Positions 17,618 through 26,684 of a stretch of 64,000 bases of DNA are shown here, piece by piece. Origin of the DNA: Acidovorax sp. Leaf191 (GTDB lineage Bacteria > Pseudomonadota > Gammaproteobacteria > Burkholderiales > Burkholderiaceae_C); NCBI RefSeq assembly GCF_001424425.1, contig NZ_LMPT01000005.1:1-64000 (forward strand), read 5' to 3'. The translations under genes and the position numbers were made by a program. The notes under the pieces were generated by a model. It searched no databases, had not been told where the DNA came from, and saw nothing but the letters and a program-made list of their open reading frames with translations. The first letter of the stretch is position 1. Each line of letters starts with the position of its first letter.

Positions 17618-19117
17618 ATGAGTGCAGTAGCAGCCACCACCGAATCATCCACCGCCCAGTCGTTGGAAGGCCACGACTTCGCGGCATTGCTGAACAAGGA
17701 GTTCAAGCCCAAGACGGACCAGGCACGCGACGCGGTGGAAGCCGCCGTGCAGACCCTGGCGCAGCAGGCGCTCGCTTCGGTCACCACCATCTCCAACGAT
17801 GCGTACCAGACGGTGCAGGCCATCATCGCGGAGATCGACCGCAAGCTGTCCGAGCAGGTCAACCTGGTCATCCACCATGCGGAGTTCCAGAAGCTGGAAG
17901 GCGCCTGGCGCGGCCTGCAGCATCTGGTGACCAACACCGAAGTGGACGAGATGCTCAAGATTCGCGTCATGAACATCTCCAAGAAGGAACTGCACCGCAA
18001 CATGCGCCGCTACAAGGGCGTCGGCTGGGACCAGAGCCCCATCTTCAAGAAGGTCTACGAAGAAGAGTACGGCCAGTTCGGCGGCGAGCCTTTCGGCTGC
18101 CTGGTGGGCGACTACCACTTCGACCACAGCCCGCCCGACGTGGAACTGCTGGGTGAAATGGCCAAGGTGGCTGCGGCGGCCCACTGCCCGTTCATTTCCG
18201 GCGCGTCCCCCGCGCTGATGCAGATGGATTCGTGGCAAGAACTGGCCAATCCCCGCGACCTGACCAAGATCTTCACCAACACCGAGTACGCCGCCTGGCG
18301 CAGCCTGCGCGAGTCGGACGACTCCAAGTACATCGGTCTGGCCATGCCACGCTTCCTGGCGCGCCTGCCCTACGGTGCCAAGACCAACCCGGTGGACGAG
18401 TTCGACTTCGAAGAAGAAACCGCCAGCGGCAACCACAGCAAGTACTGCTGGGCCAACTCGGCTTACGCCATGGCGGTGAACATCAACCGCTCGTTCAAGT
18501 ACTACGGCTGGTGCACGTCCATCCGCGGTGTCGAGTCCGGCGGCGCGGTGGAAAACCTGCCCGCGCACACCTTCCCGACCGACGACGGCGGCGTGGACAT
18601 GAAGTGCCCCACCGAAATCGCCATCAGCGACCGCCGCGAGGCAGAGCTGGCCAAGAACGGCTTCATGCCGCTGGTGCACCGCAAGAACTCGGACGTGGCC
18701 GCCTTCATAGGCGCCCAGTCGCTCAACAAGCCTGCCGAGTACTACGATGCAGACGCCACGGCCAATGCCAACCTGTCGGCGCGCCTGCCCTACATGTTCG
18801 CCTGCTGCCGTTTCGCCCACTACCTCAAGTGCATCGTGCGCGACAAGATCGGCTCGTTCAAGGAGCGCAGCGACATGGAGCGCTGGCTGAACGACTGGAT
18901 CATGAACTACGTCGATGGAGACCCATCGAACTCGTCGCAGGAAACCAAGGCACGCAAGCCCCTGGCCGCTGCCGAAGTCGAAGTGAACGAGGTGGAAGGC
19001 AACCCGGGGTACTACACCTCCAAGTTCTTCCTGCGCCCGCACTACCAGCTCGAAGGCCTGACCGTCTCCTTGCGCCTCGTGTCCAAGCTGCCATCCGTCA
19101 AGGAAGCGGGCAACTGA
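17618..19117 (+). CDS. tssC: TssC, large sheath subunit
   Basis: A 499-residue TssC (VipB/ImpC) protein. Characteristic stretches include VNLVIHHAEFQKLEGAWRGL, then EYGQFGGEPFGCLVGDY, then the FISGASPALMQMDSW motif and the C-terminal YYTSKFFLRPHYQLEGLTV. It forms the sheath with TssB, and its N-terminal linkers hold neighbouring rings together. Normal length. Unlike many clusters it is not followed directly by hcp. Confidence 0.97.
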   Translation: MSAVAATTESSTAQSLEGHDFAALLNKEFKPKTDQARDAVEAAVQTLAQQALASVTTISNDAYQTVQAIIAEIDRKLSEQVNLVIHHAEFQKLEGAWRGLQHLVTNTEVDEMLKIRVMNISKKELHRNMRRYKGVGWDQSPIFKKVYEEEYGQFGGEPFGCLVGDYHFDHSPPDVELLGEMAKVAAAAHCPFISGASPALMQMDSWQELANPRDLTKIFTNTEYAAWRSLRESDDSKYIGLAMPRFLARLPYGAKTNPVDEFDFEEETASGNHSKYCWANSAYAMAVNINRSFKYYGWCTSIRGVESGGAVENLPAHTFPTDDGGVDMKCPTEIAISDRREAELAKNGFMPLVHRKNSDVAAFIGAQSLNKPAEYYDADATANANLSARLPYMFACCRFAHYLKCIVRDKIGSFKERSDMERWLNDWIMNYVDGDPSNSSQETKARKPLAAAEVEVNEVEGNPGYYTSKFFLRPHYQLEGLTVSLRLVSKLPSVKEAGN

Positions 19118-19488
19118 TCCCCCTGTGTGCCTGCGGTCGGTGCGGGGCTGCCTTGCAGCCTTGCAACGACCGGCGCAACGCGCGCTGTCCTGGGTGCTGT
19201 GGCACCGAAAGGCAGCCTGCGTAGCCTCCCGGCGTCCGGCATGGACTGCGACGCCCGGGCATTGCGCACAGGTGCTGGACCAGGGCCAGCGCAGACAACG
19301 CAGAGGCCCTGGACATCGCCTGCAACGCACGGACATCGGGTGCCGCACAAGCACCGGCCAGGGAGCAGGGTTGCAACCGAAGGCAAGCGCGCTGGACACC
19401 GCCGGTTCTGCCGGGGCTTGCCCGGACCCGACAGTTCGTACAACCACCGTGGACGCCTCGGCGCCACAGACCTCCATGAGCTTTCAAC
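19118..19488. other. Gene-free gap between tssC and tagJ
   Basis: 371 bases where hcp is found in many T6SS clusters. Frames are open in places but carry no recognisable domain, ribosome-binding site or Hcp-like remnant. Whether it is a decayed gene or an untranslated spacer cannot be told from the sequence alone. Confidence 0.5.
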
Positions 19489-20274
19489 GTGACTGCCGCC
19501 CTTTTTGACTCCCAAAGCCCCCTCGACCTTCAACTGAGCAGCGTCAAGGATGCGATCCGCGCGGAGCCTGCCAAGGCATCCCTGCGCACGTTCTACTTCC
19601 AGCTGCTGGCAGTCCTTGGCGATTGGGACAAGGCGCTGGCACAGCTGCAGGTGTGCGGACAGCTGGATCCCAAGGCCATTCCCATGGCCCATGCCTACCG
19701 GGAAGCCATGCGGTGCGAGCTCCTGCGCGCCGAAGTGTTTGCAGGGCGCCGCACGCCCTACATCCTGGGCGAGCCACCGGCCTGGATGAGCTACATGGTG
19801 GACGCGTTGAAAGCCCAGTCGGAAGGGTCCCAGGACGCTGCGTTGAACCTGCGCACCCAGGCCCTGGACATGGCCCCTGCCTGCCCCGGCGAGATCAATG
19901 GCGAGCCGTTCGAATGGCTGTGCGACTCCGACTCGCGGCTCGGGCCGGTGCTGGAGCTTCACGCCAACGGCTGCTACTACTGGGTGCCTTACTCCGCAGT
20001 GCGCAGCCTGGCATTCGAAAAGCCCCAGGATCTGCGCGACCTGGTCTGGCAACCCGCCGAAATCACGCTGGTCAACGAGAGCACGCTGCAGGGGCTGGTC
20101 CCTGCGCGCTATCCCACCCAGGCCGGCGACGACGACAGCCTGCGCCTGGCGCGGCGCACCGAATGGGCGGACATCGGCGGCGAGCATGTCGCAGGCCGGG
20201 GGCAGCGGGTGCTGATCTCCGACCAGGGCGACCATGCACTGCTGGACGTGCGCACCATCGCCTTCAACGCCTGA
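19489..20274 (+). CDS. tagJ: TagJ (ImpE family) T6SS accessory protein
   Basis: A 261-residue ImpE/TagJ protein. The N-terminus (LSSVKDAIRAEPAKASLRTFYFQLLAVLGDWDKALAQL) resembles a tetratricopeptide motif and is diagnostic. The C-terminal domain has FEWLCDSDSRLGPVLE and a YYWVPYSAVRSLAFEKP segment. TagJ binds TssB and ClpV and is thought to modulate sheath recycling. The start is GTG at 19489; no strong Shine-Dalgarno sequence is visible, and an ATG at 19476 is out of frame. It precedes tssE by 12 bases. Confidence 0.9.
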   Translation: MTAALFDSQSPLDLQLSSVKDAIRAEPAKASLRTFYFQLLAVLGDWDKALAQLQVCGQLDPKAIPMAHAYREAMRCELLRAEVFAGRRTPYILGEPPAWMSYMVDALKAQSEGSQDAALNLRTQALDMAPACPGEINGEPFEWLCDSDSRLGPVLELHANGCYYWVPYSAVRSLAFEKPQDLRDLVWQPAEITLVNESTLQGLVPARYPTQAGDDDSLRLARRTEWADIGGEHVAGRGQRVLISDQGDHALLDVRTIAFNA

Positions 20275-20286
20275 CGCGGACCCACC

Positions 20287-20814
20287 ATGCTGCCCAGCAG
20301 GCGACTGAGCGGGTTCGGGACCGAGAAGGACCGCTTGCAGCCGGCGCTGCTGGACCGGCTGACCGACCACGAACCCACCAAGAGAACGGAGCAGGCCGAA
20401 GCGGTGTACGTCACCGAGTCACGCCTGCGGACCGCGCTGTTGCGCGATCTCGGGTGGCTGCTGAACGCGAGCAATGCATCGGGGCACATCGACTTCGACG
20501 GCCTGCCGCATGCGGAGCGGTCCACGCTGAACTACGGCATGGCGCCACTGGCGGGCAAGCTCCTGTCCGATCTGGACTGGAAGGATGTCGAAGCCAGCGT
20601 GAGCCGCGCCATCCTTGCGTTCGAGCCCCGCGTCCTGCCGGATTCGTTGACGGTGACGCTGCTCCCATCGTTCGACTCATTGAACCATCACAACACATTG
20701 CAGTTCGAGATCCGTTGCCAGTTCTGGTCGATGCCCTACCCGCTGGAGCTGTTGCTCAAGACCAGCCTGGACCTGGAAACCGGGCAGGTCGTGGTCTCGG
20801 ACCTGAGAAGCTGA
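20287..20814 (+). CDS. tssE: TssE, gp25-like baseplate protein
   Basis: A 175-residue TssE protein related to phage T4 gp25. Family elements are the N-terminal QPALLDRLTD, the segment RTALLRDLGWLLNA with downstream RSTLNYGMAPLAG, and the C-terminal FEIRCQFWSMPYPLELLLKT. It initiates sheath polymerisation in the baseplate together with TssF and TssG, encoded immediately downstream. Confidence 0.95.
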   Translation: MLPSRRLSGFGTEKDRLQPALLDRLTDHEPTKRTEQAEAVYVTESRLRTALLRDLGWLLNASNASGHIDFDGLPHAERSTLNYGMAPLAGKLLSDLDWKDVEASVSRAILAFEPRVLPDSLTVTLLPSFDSLNHHNTLQFEIRCQFWSMPYPLELLLKTSLDLETGQVVVSDLRS

Positions 20815-20830
20815 CCGTGAGAGAGCACCG

Positions 20831-22705
20831 ATGAATCCGCGCCTGGTGGAGTACTACAACCGCGAACTGGCCTACCTGCGTGAGCTCGGGGCCGAGTTTG
20901 CCGCGGCGTTTCCCAAGGTGGCCAGCCGCCTGGCCCTGCGCGACCTGGACGTTGCCGACCCGTATGTCGAGCGCCTGCTGGAGGGCTTCAGCTTCCTGAC
21001 GGCACGGGTACAGATGAAGATGGACGCGGAGTTTCCGCGGCTGTCGCAGCGCATCCTCGAGATGGTGTGCCCGCACTACCTGGCACCCACCCCTGCGATG
21101 GTCGTCGTCCAGATGTCGCCCAGCGACACCGAGGGCAACGTCGCGGACGGCTACTGCCTGCCGGCAGGCAGCATGCTGCGGTCCCGCAAGACCACGGACG
21201 ATCAGACGCCGTGCGACTTCCGCACCGGGCACGACGTCACGCTGTGGCCGGTGTCGCTCGCGCGGGCCGCACTGGGCGGGCCGCCGCTGGACCTGCCGCT
21301 GGCACGCTTCGGACTGCCGCATGAGCCCGCAGGGCATCTGCGCCTCGAACTCGAGACCCAGGGCGCCACCGACTTCGCGCACCTGCCGATGGACCGGCTG
21401 GACTTCTACATCCACGCGACGGACGCCGTGGCCTCGCACCTGCAGGAGGTGCTGCACGAGTCGCTCCTTGGCATCGTGCTGCACGATGTGCAGGACCCCA
21501 CCCGCGTGTACGGATACCTGCCGGCGCAGGCGCTGCAGGCCGAGGGCTACGAACAGCGCCAGGCGCTGCTGCCCTACTCGCACAGGGCGTTCCAGGGGCA
21601 CCGGCTGCTGCACGAGTATTTCGCGTTTCCGCCGCGCTTCCGGTTCTTCTCGATCCAGGGCCTGTCCGCCTCTCTGCGGCAGGTTCCGGCAAGGCGCCTG
21701 GCCATGACGCTGCTGCTGCGCAAGGCCAGCCCGGAGCTGGAGCCCGTGGTGGATCGGCAGAACTTCCTGCTGCATTGCACGCCCGCCATCAACCTGTTCG
21801 AGCGCATGGCAGACCGGATCCACGTGTCCGCGGACATGAACGAATACCACGTGGTGATGGAGCGCACCCGTCCGCGCGATTTCGAGGTCTACAGCGTGCT
21901 CAGCGTGACCGGCCACCAGGAAGGCCAGGTGAACGACCGCGATTTCGTTCCGCTGTACGCATCGGTGCACGGCATCCGCTCGGACGACCAGGCGTACTTC
22001 GCCATGCGGCGCGAGCCCCGCCTGTTCTCGGAGCACGCGGTGCGCTTTGGCCCGCGCACCCAGTACCTGGGCAGCGAAGTGTTCCTGTCCCTGGTGGACC
22101 AGCGCGCCGCGCCGTTCTCGGACGACCTCAAGCAGCTGTCCGTGCGCACGCTCTGCACCAACCGCGACCTGCCCCTGCTGATGCCCACCAACCAGCCCGA
22201 GGGGGACTTCATCACGCTCGACTCCGCGCCCATCGGAGCCATCCGCACCATCGCCGGGCCCTCGCGCCCGATGGGCAGCGTGGCGGAGAACGAGATCACC
22301 TGGCGATTGATCTCCCACCTGTCGCTGAACTACCTGGCCATGACCGACCTGTCCGACCAGGAAGGCGCCGCCACGTTGCGCGAGCTGATGAACCTCTACC
22401 TCGCGCTGGGCAACCACGCGCTGGCGGGCCAGGTCGCGGGGCTCAAGGAGGTCAGCATCCGGCCCATCACCCGGCGCCTCGCACAGCACCGGCAGCTCGT
22501 CTACGGCCGCGGGGTGGGCGTGACGCTGACGGTGGATGAGTCCTCGTTCGCCGGCGTGAGCGCCTGGCCCCTGGCGTGCGTGCTCGAGCGCTTCTTCGCC
22601 CGCCACGTGGGCGTCAACAGCTTCACCGAACTGTCCTTGCATTCACGGCAGCGCGGGCCGGTGGCCAAGTGGGAAGTCCGCCCCGGACAGAGGCCCAACA
22701 CATGA
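20831..22705 (+). CDS. tssF: TssF, T6SS baseplate protein
   Basis: A 624-residue TssF (ImpG/VasA) protein. The N-terminus MNPRLVEYYNRELAYLRELG followed by EFAAAFPKVASRLAL is a clear family signature, as are VERLLEGFSFLTARVQ and RILEMVCPHYLAPTP. Two TssF with one TssG form the baseplate wedge. The stop overlaps the tssG start (ATGA). Confidence 0.97.
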   Translation: MNPRLVEYYNRELAYLRELGAEFAAAFPKVASRLALRDLDVADPYVERLLEGFSFLTARVQMKMDAEFPRLSQRILEMVCPHYLAPTPAMVVVQMSPSDTEGNVADGYCLPAGSMLRSRKTTDDQTPCDFRTGHDVTLWPVSLARAALGGPPLDLPLARFGLPHEPAGHLRLELETQGATDFAHLPMDRLDFYIHATDAVASHLQEVLHESLLGIVLHDVQDPTRVYGYLPAQALQAEGYEQRQALLPYSHRAFQGHRLLHEYFAFPPRFRFFSIQGLSASLRQVPARRLAMTLLLRKASPELEPVVDRQNFLLHCTPAINLFERMADRIHVSADMNEYHVVMERTRPRDFEVYSVLSVTGHQEGQVNDRDFVPLYASVHGIRSDDQAYFAMRREPRLFSEHAVRFGPRTQYLGSEVFLSLVDQRAAPFSDDLKQLSVRTLCTNRDLPLLMPTNQPEGDFITLDSAPIGAIRTIAGPSRPMGSVAENEITWRLISHLSLNYLAMTDLSDQEGAATLRELMNLYLALGNHALAGQVAGLKEVSIRPITRRLAQHRQLVYGRGVGVTLTVDESSFAGVSAWPLACVLERFFARHVGVNSFTELSLHSRQRGPVAKWEVRPGQRPNT

Positions 22706-23805
22706 GCGGCGCCGCCACGTCCCCCCAGCCCCGCGCCGCGCGGCGGCACAGCGAAACGGCAGACCTGTGGCAGCGGCTGCGCCGCGACCCCCATGCCTTC
22801 GACCTGTTCTTCACGCTGCGGTGGCTGCAGGCCCGCAACCCCGACCTGCCGCCCCTGGGCCGCGCCGCGCGCCCGCAGGCCGAGCCCATCCGCCTGGGGC
22901 AGGACCCCTCGCTCGCCTTCGCGCCGGCCACCATCGCCGAGCTGCTGCCGCCGGTGGCGGGCCAGCCGGAGCGACTGACCGTCTGGAACTTCGGCCTGTA
23001 CGGACCCAACGGTCCCATGCCGACCCACCTGACGGAATACGTCCGCGAACGGCAGCGCCAGTTCGACGACCCGACGCTCGCGCGGTTTTCCGACATCTTT
23101 CACCACCGGCTGCTGCTGCTGTTCTTCCGGGCCTGGGCCGACGCGCAGCCCACCGTGTCGCTGGACCGCCCAGGCGACGGCATGTTCGGGCGCCATCTGG
23201 CCAGCATCGTCGGCATCGGCGAACCGACGGCACGCCAGCGCGATGCCGTCGAGGACCATGCCAAGCTGCACATGGCCGGGCACCTCACGCGCACCACGCG
23301 CAACCCCGAGGGACTGCAGCGCGCCATCGGGAGCTACTTCGGGGTGCCGGTGGTCCTGCAGGAGTATTGCCTGCACTTCCTGGAACTCGAGCCATCCCAG
23401 CAGACCCGCCTGTCGCGGCATCCGTGCAACTCGCAGCTCGGCGTCGACACCGTGGTGGGATCGCGGGTGCCGGACGCGCAGAGCAAGTTCCGCCTGCGCA
23501 TCGGTCCCATGACACTCGCGCAGTACGAACGCTTCCTGCCCGGCCAACCCGATTTCAACGCCCTCGTGGACTGGGTGCGCAGCTACCTGGGCATCGAGTA
23601 CGCCTGGGACTTCGAGCTGGTGCTGCAGCGCGAGGAAGTCCCCGGCACGCGCCTGGGCGGCGCAACCCGCCTGGGCTGGACCAGCTGGATGCTGGACGGC
23701 CCCGCGCCCCGCGACGCGGACGACTTCCGCATCGACCCGGAAAGCTGGCTGCAGTCGCGCGGCCGCCCGGTCAGGGCCCAGGCCGCCACGCCGCGGCCCG
23801 CATAG
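22702..23805 (+). CDS. tssG: TssG, T6SS baseplate protein
   Basis: A 367-residue TssG (ImpH/VasB) protein. Signature regions are DPHAFDLFFTLRWLQARNP, the RLTVWNFGLYGPNGPMPTHL stretch and FHHRLLLLFFRAWADAQP. It completes the TssE-F-G wedge. The start is the ATG at 22702 that overlaps the tssF stop; starts further upstream lie deep inside tssF. A 69-base gap separates it from clpV. Confidence 0.95.
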   Translation: MSGAATSPQPRAARRHSETADLWQRLRRDPHAFDLFFTLRWLQARNPDLPPLGRAARPQAEPIRLGQDPSLAFAPATIAELLPPVAGQPERLTVWNFGLYGPNGPMPTHLTEYVRERQRQFDDPTLARFSDIFHHRLLLLFFRAWADAQPTVSLDRPGDGMFGRHLASIVGIGEPTARQRDAVEDHAKLHMAGHLTRTTRNPEGLQRAIGSYFGVPVVLQEYCLHFLELEPSQQTRLSRHPCNSQLGVDTVVGSRVPDAQSKFRLRIGPMTLAQYERFLPGQPDFNALVDWVRSYLGIEYAWDFELVLQREEVPGTRLGGATRLGWTSWMLDGPAPRDADDFRIDPESWLQSRGRPVRAQAATPRPA

Positions 23806-23874
23806 CCGGGCACCTCCTCGTCCAGCCTTCCAGCTTCAACCGTACTTTCTCTTCAACACACCGCCTTCACGCCC

Positions 23875-26649
23875 ATGTCAGAGATCAGCCGCCTTGCCCT
23901 GTTCGGAAAACTCAACCCTTTGCTCTTCAAGTCGCTGGAGGGCGCCACGGTGTTCTGCAAGCTGCGGGGCAACCCGTACGTGGAACTGGTGCACTGGCTG
24001 CACCAGTTGCTGCAGGAAAACGACTCCGACCTGCTCAGGGTGTTCCGCCACTTCGAGGTGGATGCAGAGCAGCTTGCCGCGGACGTGCTGCGCAGCCTCG
24101 ACCGGCTGCCCCGCGGTGCCACGGCGATCTCCGACTTCTCCGACCAGATCGAGATGTCGATCGAGCGCGGCTGGGTGTATGCCACGCTGATGTTCAACGA
24201 GTCGCAGATCCGCAGCGCCTACTGGCTCTCCGGCATGCTGCGCACCCGCACCCTCGCCAATGAGCTGCGGTCCATTTCAAAGGAATTCGAGAAAATCAGC
24301 GAGCCCGGCCTGAGCGACGCATTCCCCAAGGTCTTGCCCCTGTCGCCAGAGGCCAAGCTCCAGGCGGCCGATGGCTCCGGCCTGCAAGGCACGCCCGGCG
24401 AGGCGAGCGGCGCGACATCGCCGCTGGGCGCTGGCAAGCAGGAAGCCCTGCAGCGCTACACCGTCGATCTGACCGAGCGCGCCCGCAATGGCGAGCTCGA
24501 CCCGGTCACCGGGCGCGACGAGGAAGTGCGCCAGATGATCGACATCCTCATGCGCAGGCGGCAGAACAACCCCATCCTCGTGGGCGAGGCCGGCGTCGGC
24601 AAAACGGCGGTGGTCGAAGGCCTGGCGCTGCGCATCGCATCGGACGACGTTCCGCCGCCGCTGCGCGGCGTGCAACTGCGCGTGATGGACGTCGGGCTGC
24701 TGCAGGCCGGCGCCAGCATGAAGGGCGAGTTCGAGAACCGCCTGCGCTCGCTGCTGGACGAAGTGCAGGCCAGCACGACGCCCATCGTGTTGTTCATCGA
24801 CGAAGTCCACACGCTGATCGGCGCCGGCGGCCAGGCAGGCACCGGGGACGCGGCCAACCTGCTCAAGCCGGCGCTGGCGCGCGGCGTGCTGCGCACCATC
24901 GGTGCGACCACCTGGGCCGAATACAAGAAGTACATCGAAAAAGACCCGGCCCTCACACGCCGGTTCCAGCTGGTGCACATCCACGAGCCCGACGAACCCA
25001 AGGCCGTGCACATGCTGCGCGGCGTGGCCGCCAAACTCGAAGCGCACCACAAGGTGCGGATCGCCGACGAGGCCGTGGTGGCGGCGGTGAGCCTTTCGCA
25101 CCGCTACATTCCGTCGCGCCAGCTGCCCGACAAGGCCGTGAGCCTGATGGACACCGCATGCTCGCGCGTCGCGATGGCCCTGACCTCCACGCCAGCGCGC
25201 CTGGAATCCGTGACCCGGCAGCAAGAGGCGATCCGGGTGGAGCTCGACGTGGTCGAGCGCGAGGCGTCCCTCGGCGTCACCGATGCCGGCCGCCTCGATG
25301 AACTGGCGGCCTCGCTCGAGCGCCTGCAGCAGGAACACGACACCCTGGCCGAGCGGCTGTCCCGCGAAAGCGAACTGGCCCAGCGCATCGTCGACGCAGA
25401 GAACGCGCTGATGGCCGCACGCACCGCCCGCGCGCCAAAAGAAGCCGCCGCCCAGGCAGCGTCCACCGACGCGGCCCCCAACGGTACTGGCACCGGCAAT
25501 GGCACCGAAGCCGGCGCGGCAGCAGCGGCAGCGCCCTCCCCGGCGGCGGCCCCGGCCCAGCCCGCGGTCACCGCGGCGGAGCTCGAAGCGCTGCGCAAGG
25601 AACTGCTGGCCCTGCAAGGCGACGACCCGCTGCTGCACCCCGTGGTCGACGCGGGCGTGGTCGCGGAGGTCGTGGCCGAGTGGACCGGCATCCCGGTGGG
25701 CCGCATGGTGCGCGACGAAGTGCAGTCGGTCCTGACCCTGACCGAGACGCTGGAAAAACGCGTGATCGGCCAGCGCCACGGGCTGGAGGCCATCACCCGC
25801 CGCATCCAGACCGCGCGCGCGCAACTGGACAACCCCGGAAAGCCCATCGGCGTGTTCCTGCTGGCAGGCCCTTCGGGCGTGGGCAAGACCGAAACCGCGC
25901 TGTCCCTGGCCGAGGCGCTGTACGGCGGTGAGCAGAACCTCATCACCATCAACATGAGCGAGTTCCAGGAAGCGCACACCGTGTCCACGCTCAAGGGCGC
26001 GCCGCCCGGCTACGTGGGCTACGGCGAGGGCGGCGTGCTGACCGAGGCCGTGCGCCGCAGGCCCTACAGCGTGGTGCTGCTCGACGAGATCGAGAAGGCC
26101 CACTCCGACGTGCACGAAATGTTCTTCCAGGTGTTCGACAAGGGCTGGATGGAAGACGGCGAAGGCCGCTACATCGACTTCAAGAACACCGTGATCATCC
26201 TGACCTCCAACGTGGGCTCCGAGCTCATCGCGGGCATGTGCAACGACCCGGACCTGATCCCCGGCCCGGAGGCGCTGACCAAGGCCGTGCGCCAGCCGCT
26301 GCTCGACAAGTTCCCGGCCGCGCTGCTGGGCCGCCTGACGGTGGTGCCCTACTACCCGATCTCCGATGCGATGCTCGAGCAGATCATCCGCCTGCAGCTG
26401 CGCCGCATCCAGAACCGCATCGAGGCCAACCACGGCGCGCAGTTCCACTTCGACGACAGCGCGGTGCAACTGATCCGCGAGCGCTGCAGCGAGGTCGAAT
26501 CCGGCGCCCGCATGATCGACGCGATCCTGACGCAGAACCTGCTGCCCCGCCTGGCCATGGAGTTCCTGCAGGCGTCGGTGGATGCCCACTCCATCGCCAG
26601 CATCGACGTGAGCGCGGCCGACAACGACTTCGTCATCCGCTACGCCTGA
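23875..26649 (+). CDS. clpV: ClpV (TssH), AAA+ ATPase that disassembles the sheath
   Basis: A 924-residue ClpB-type disaggregase that unfolds contracted TssBC sheath for reuse. It has an N-terminal Clp domain, first AAA+ domain with Walker A GEAGVGKT (237-244) and FIDEVHTLIGAGG Walker B region, a coiled middle domain, and a second AAA+ domain with Walker A GPSGVGKT (665-672) and VVLLDEIEKAH. The middle domain contains an unusual Ala/Pro/Gly/Thr-rich insertion of about 45 residues (roughly 520-565), making the protein longer than many ClpV proteins. Confidence 0.97.
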   Translation: MSEISRLALFGKLNPLLFKSLEGATVFCKLRGNPYVELVHWLHQLLQENDSDLLRVFRHFEVDAEQLAADVLRSLDRLPRGATAISDFSDQIEMSIERGWVYATLMFNESQIRSAYWLSGMLRTRTLANELRSISKEFEKISEPGLSDAFPKVLPLSPEAKLQAADGSGLQGTPGEASGATSPLGAGKQEALQRYTVDLTERARNGELDPVTGRDEEVRQMIDILMRRRQNNPILVGEAGVGKTAVVEGLALRIASDDVPPPLRGVQLRVMDVGLLQAGASMKGEFENRLRSLLDEVQASTTPIVLFIDEVHTLIGAGGQAGTGDAANLLKPALARGVLRTIGATTWAEYKKYIEKDPALTRRFQLVHIHEPDEPKAVHMLRGVAAKLEAHHKVRIADEAVVAAVSLSHRYIPSRQLPDKAVSLMDTACSRVAMALTSTPARLESVTRQQEAIRVELDVVEREASLGVTDAGRLDELAASLERLQQEHDTLAERLSRESELAQRIVDAENALMAARTARAPKEAAAQAASTDAAPNGTGTGNGTEAGAAAAAAPSPAAAPAQPAVTAAELEALRKELLALQGDDPLLHPVVDAGVVAEVVAEWTGIPVGRMVRDEVQSVLTLTETLEKRVIGQRHGLEAITRRIQTARAQLDNPGKPIGVFLLAGPSGVGKTETALSLAEALYGGEQNLITINMSEFQEAHTVSTLKGAPPGYVGYGEGGVLTEAVRRRPYSVVLLDEIEKAHSDVHEMFFQVFDKGWMEDGEGRYIDFKNTVIILTSNVGSELIAGMCNDPDLIPGPEALTKAVRQPLLDKFPAALLGRLTVVPYYPISDAMLEQIIRLQLRRIQNRIEANHGAQFHFDDSAVQLIRERCSEVESGARMIDAILTQNLLPRLAMEFLQASVDAHSIASIDVSAADNDFVIRYA

Positions 26650-26684
26650 GTCCGAACGCCCTCCCCTTCGACGCCCAAGCCACC

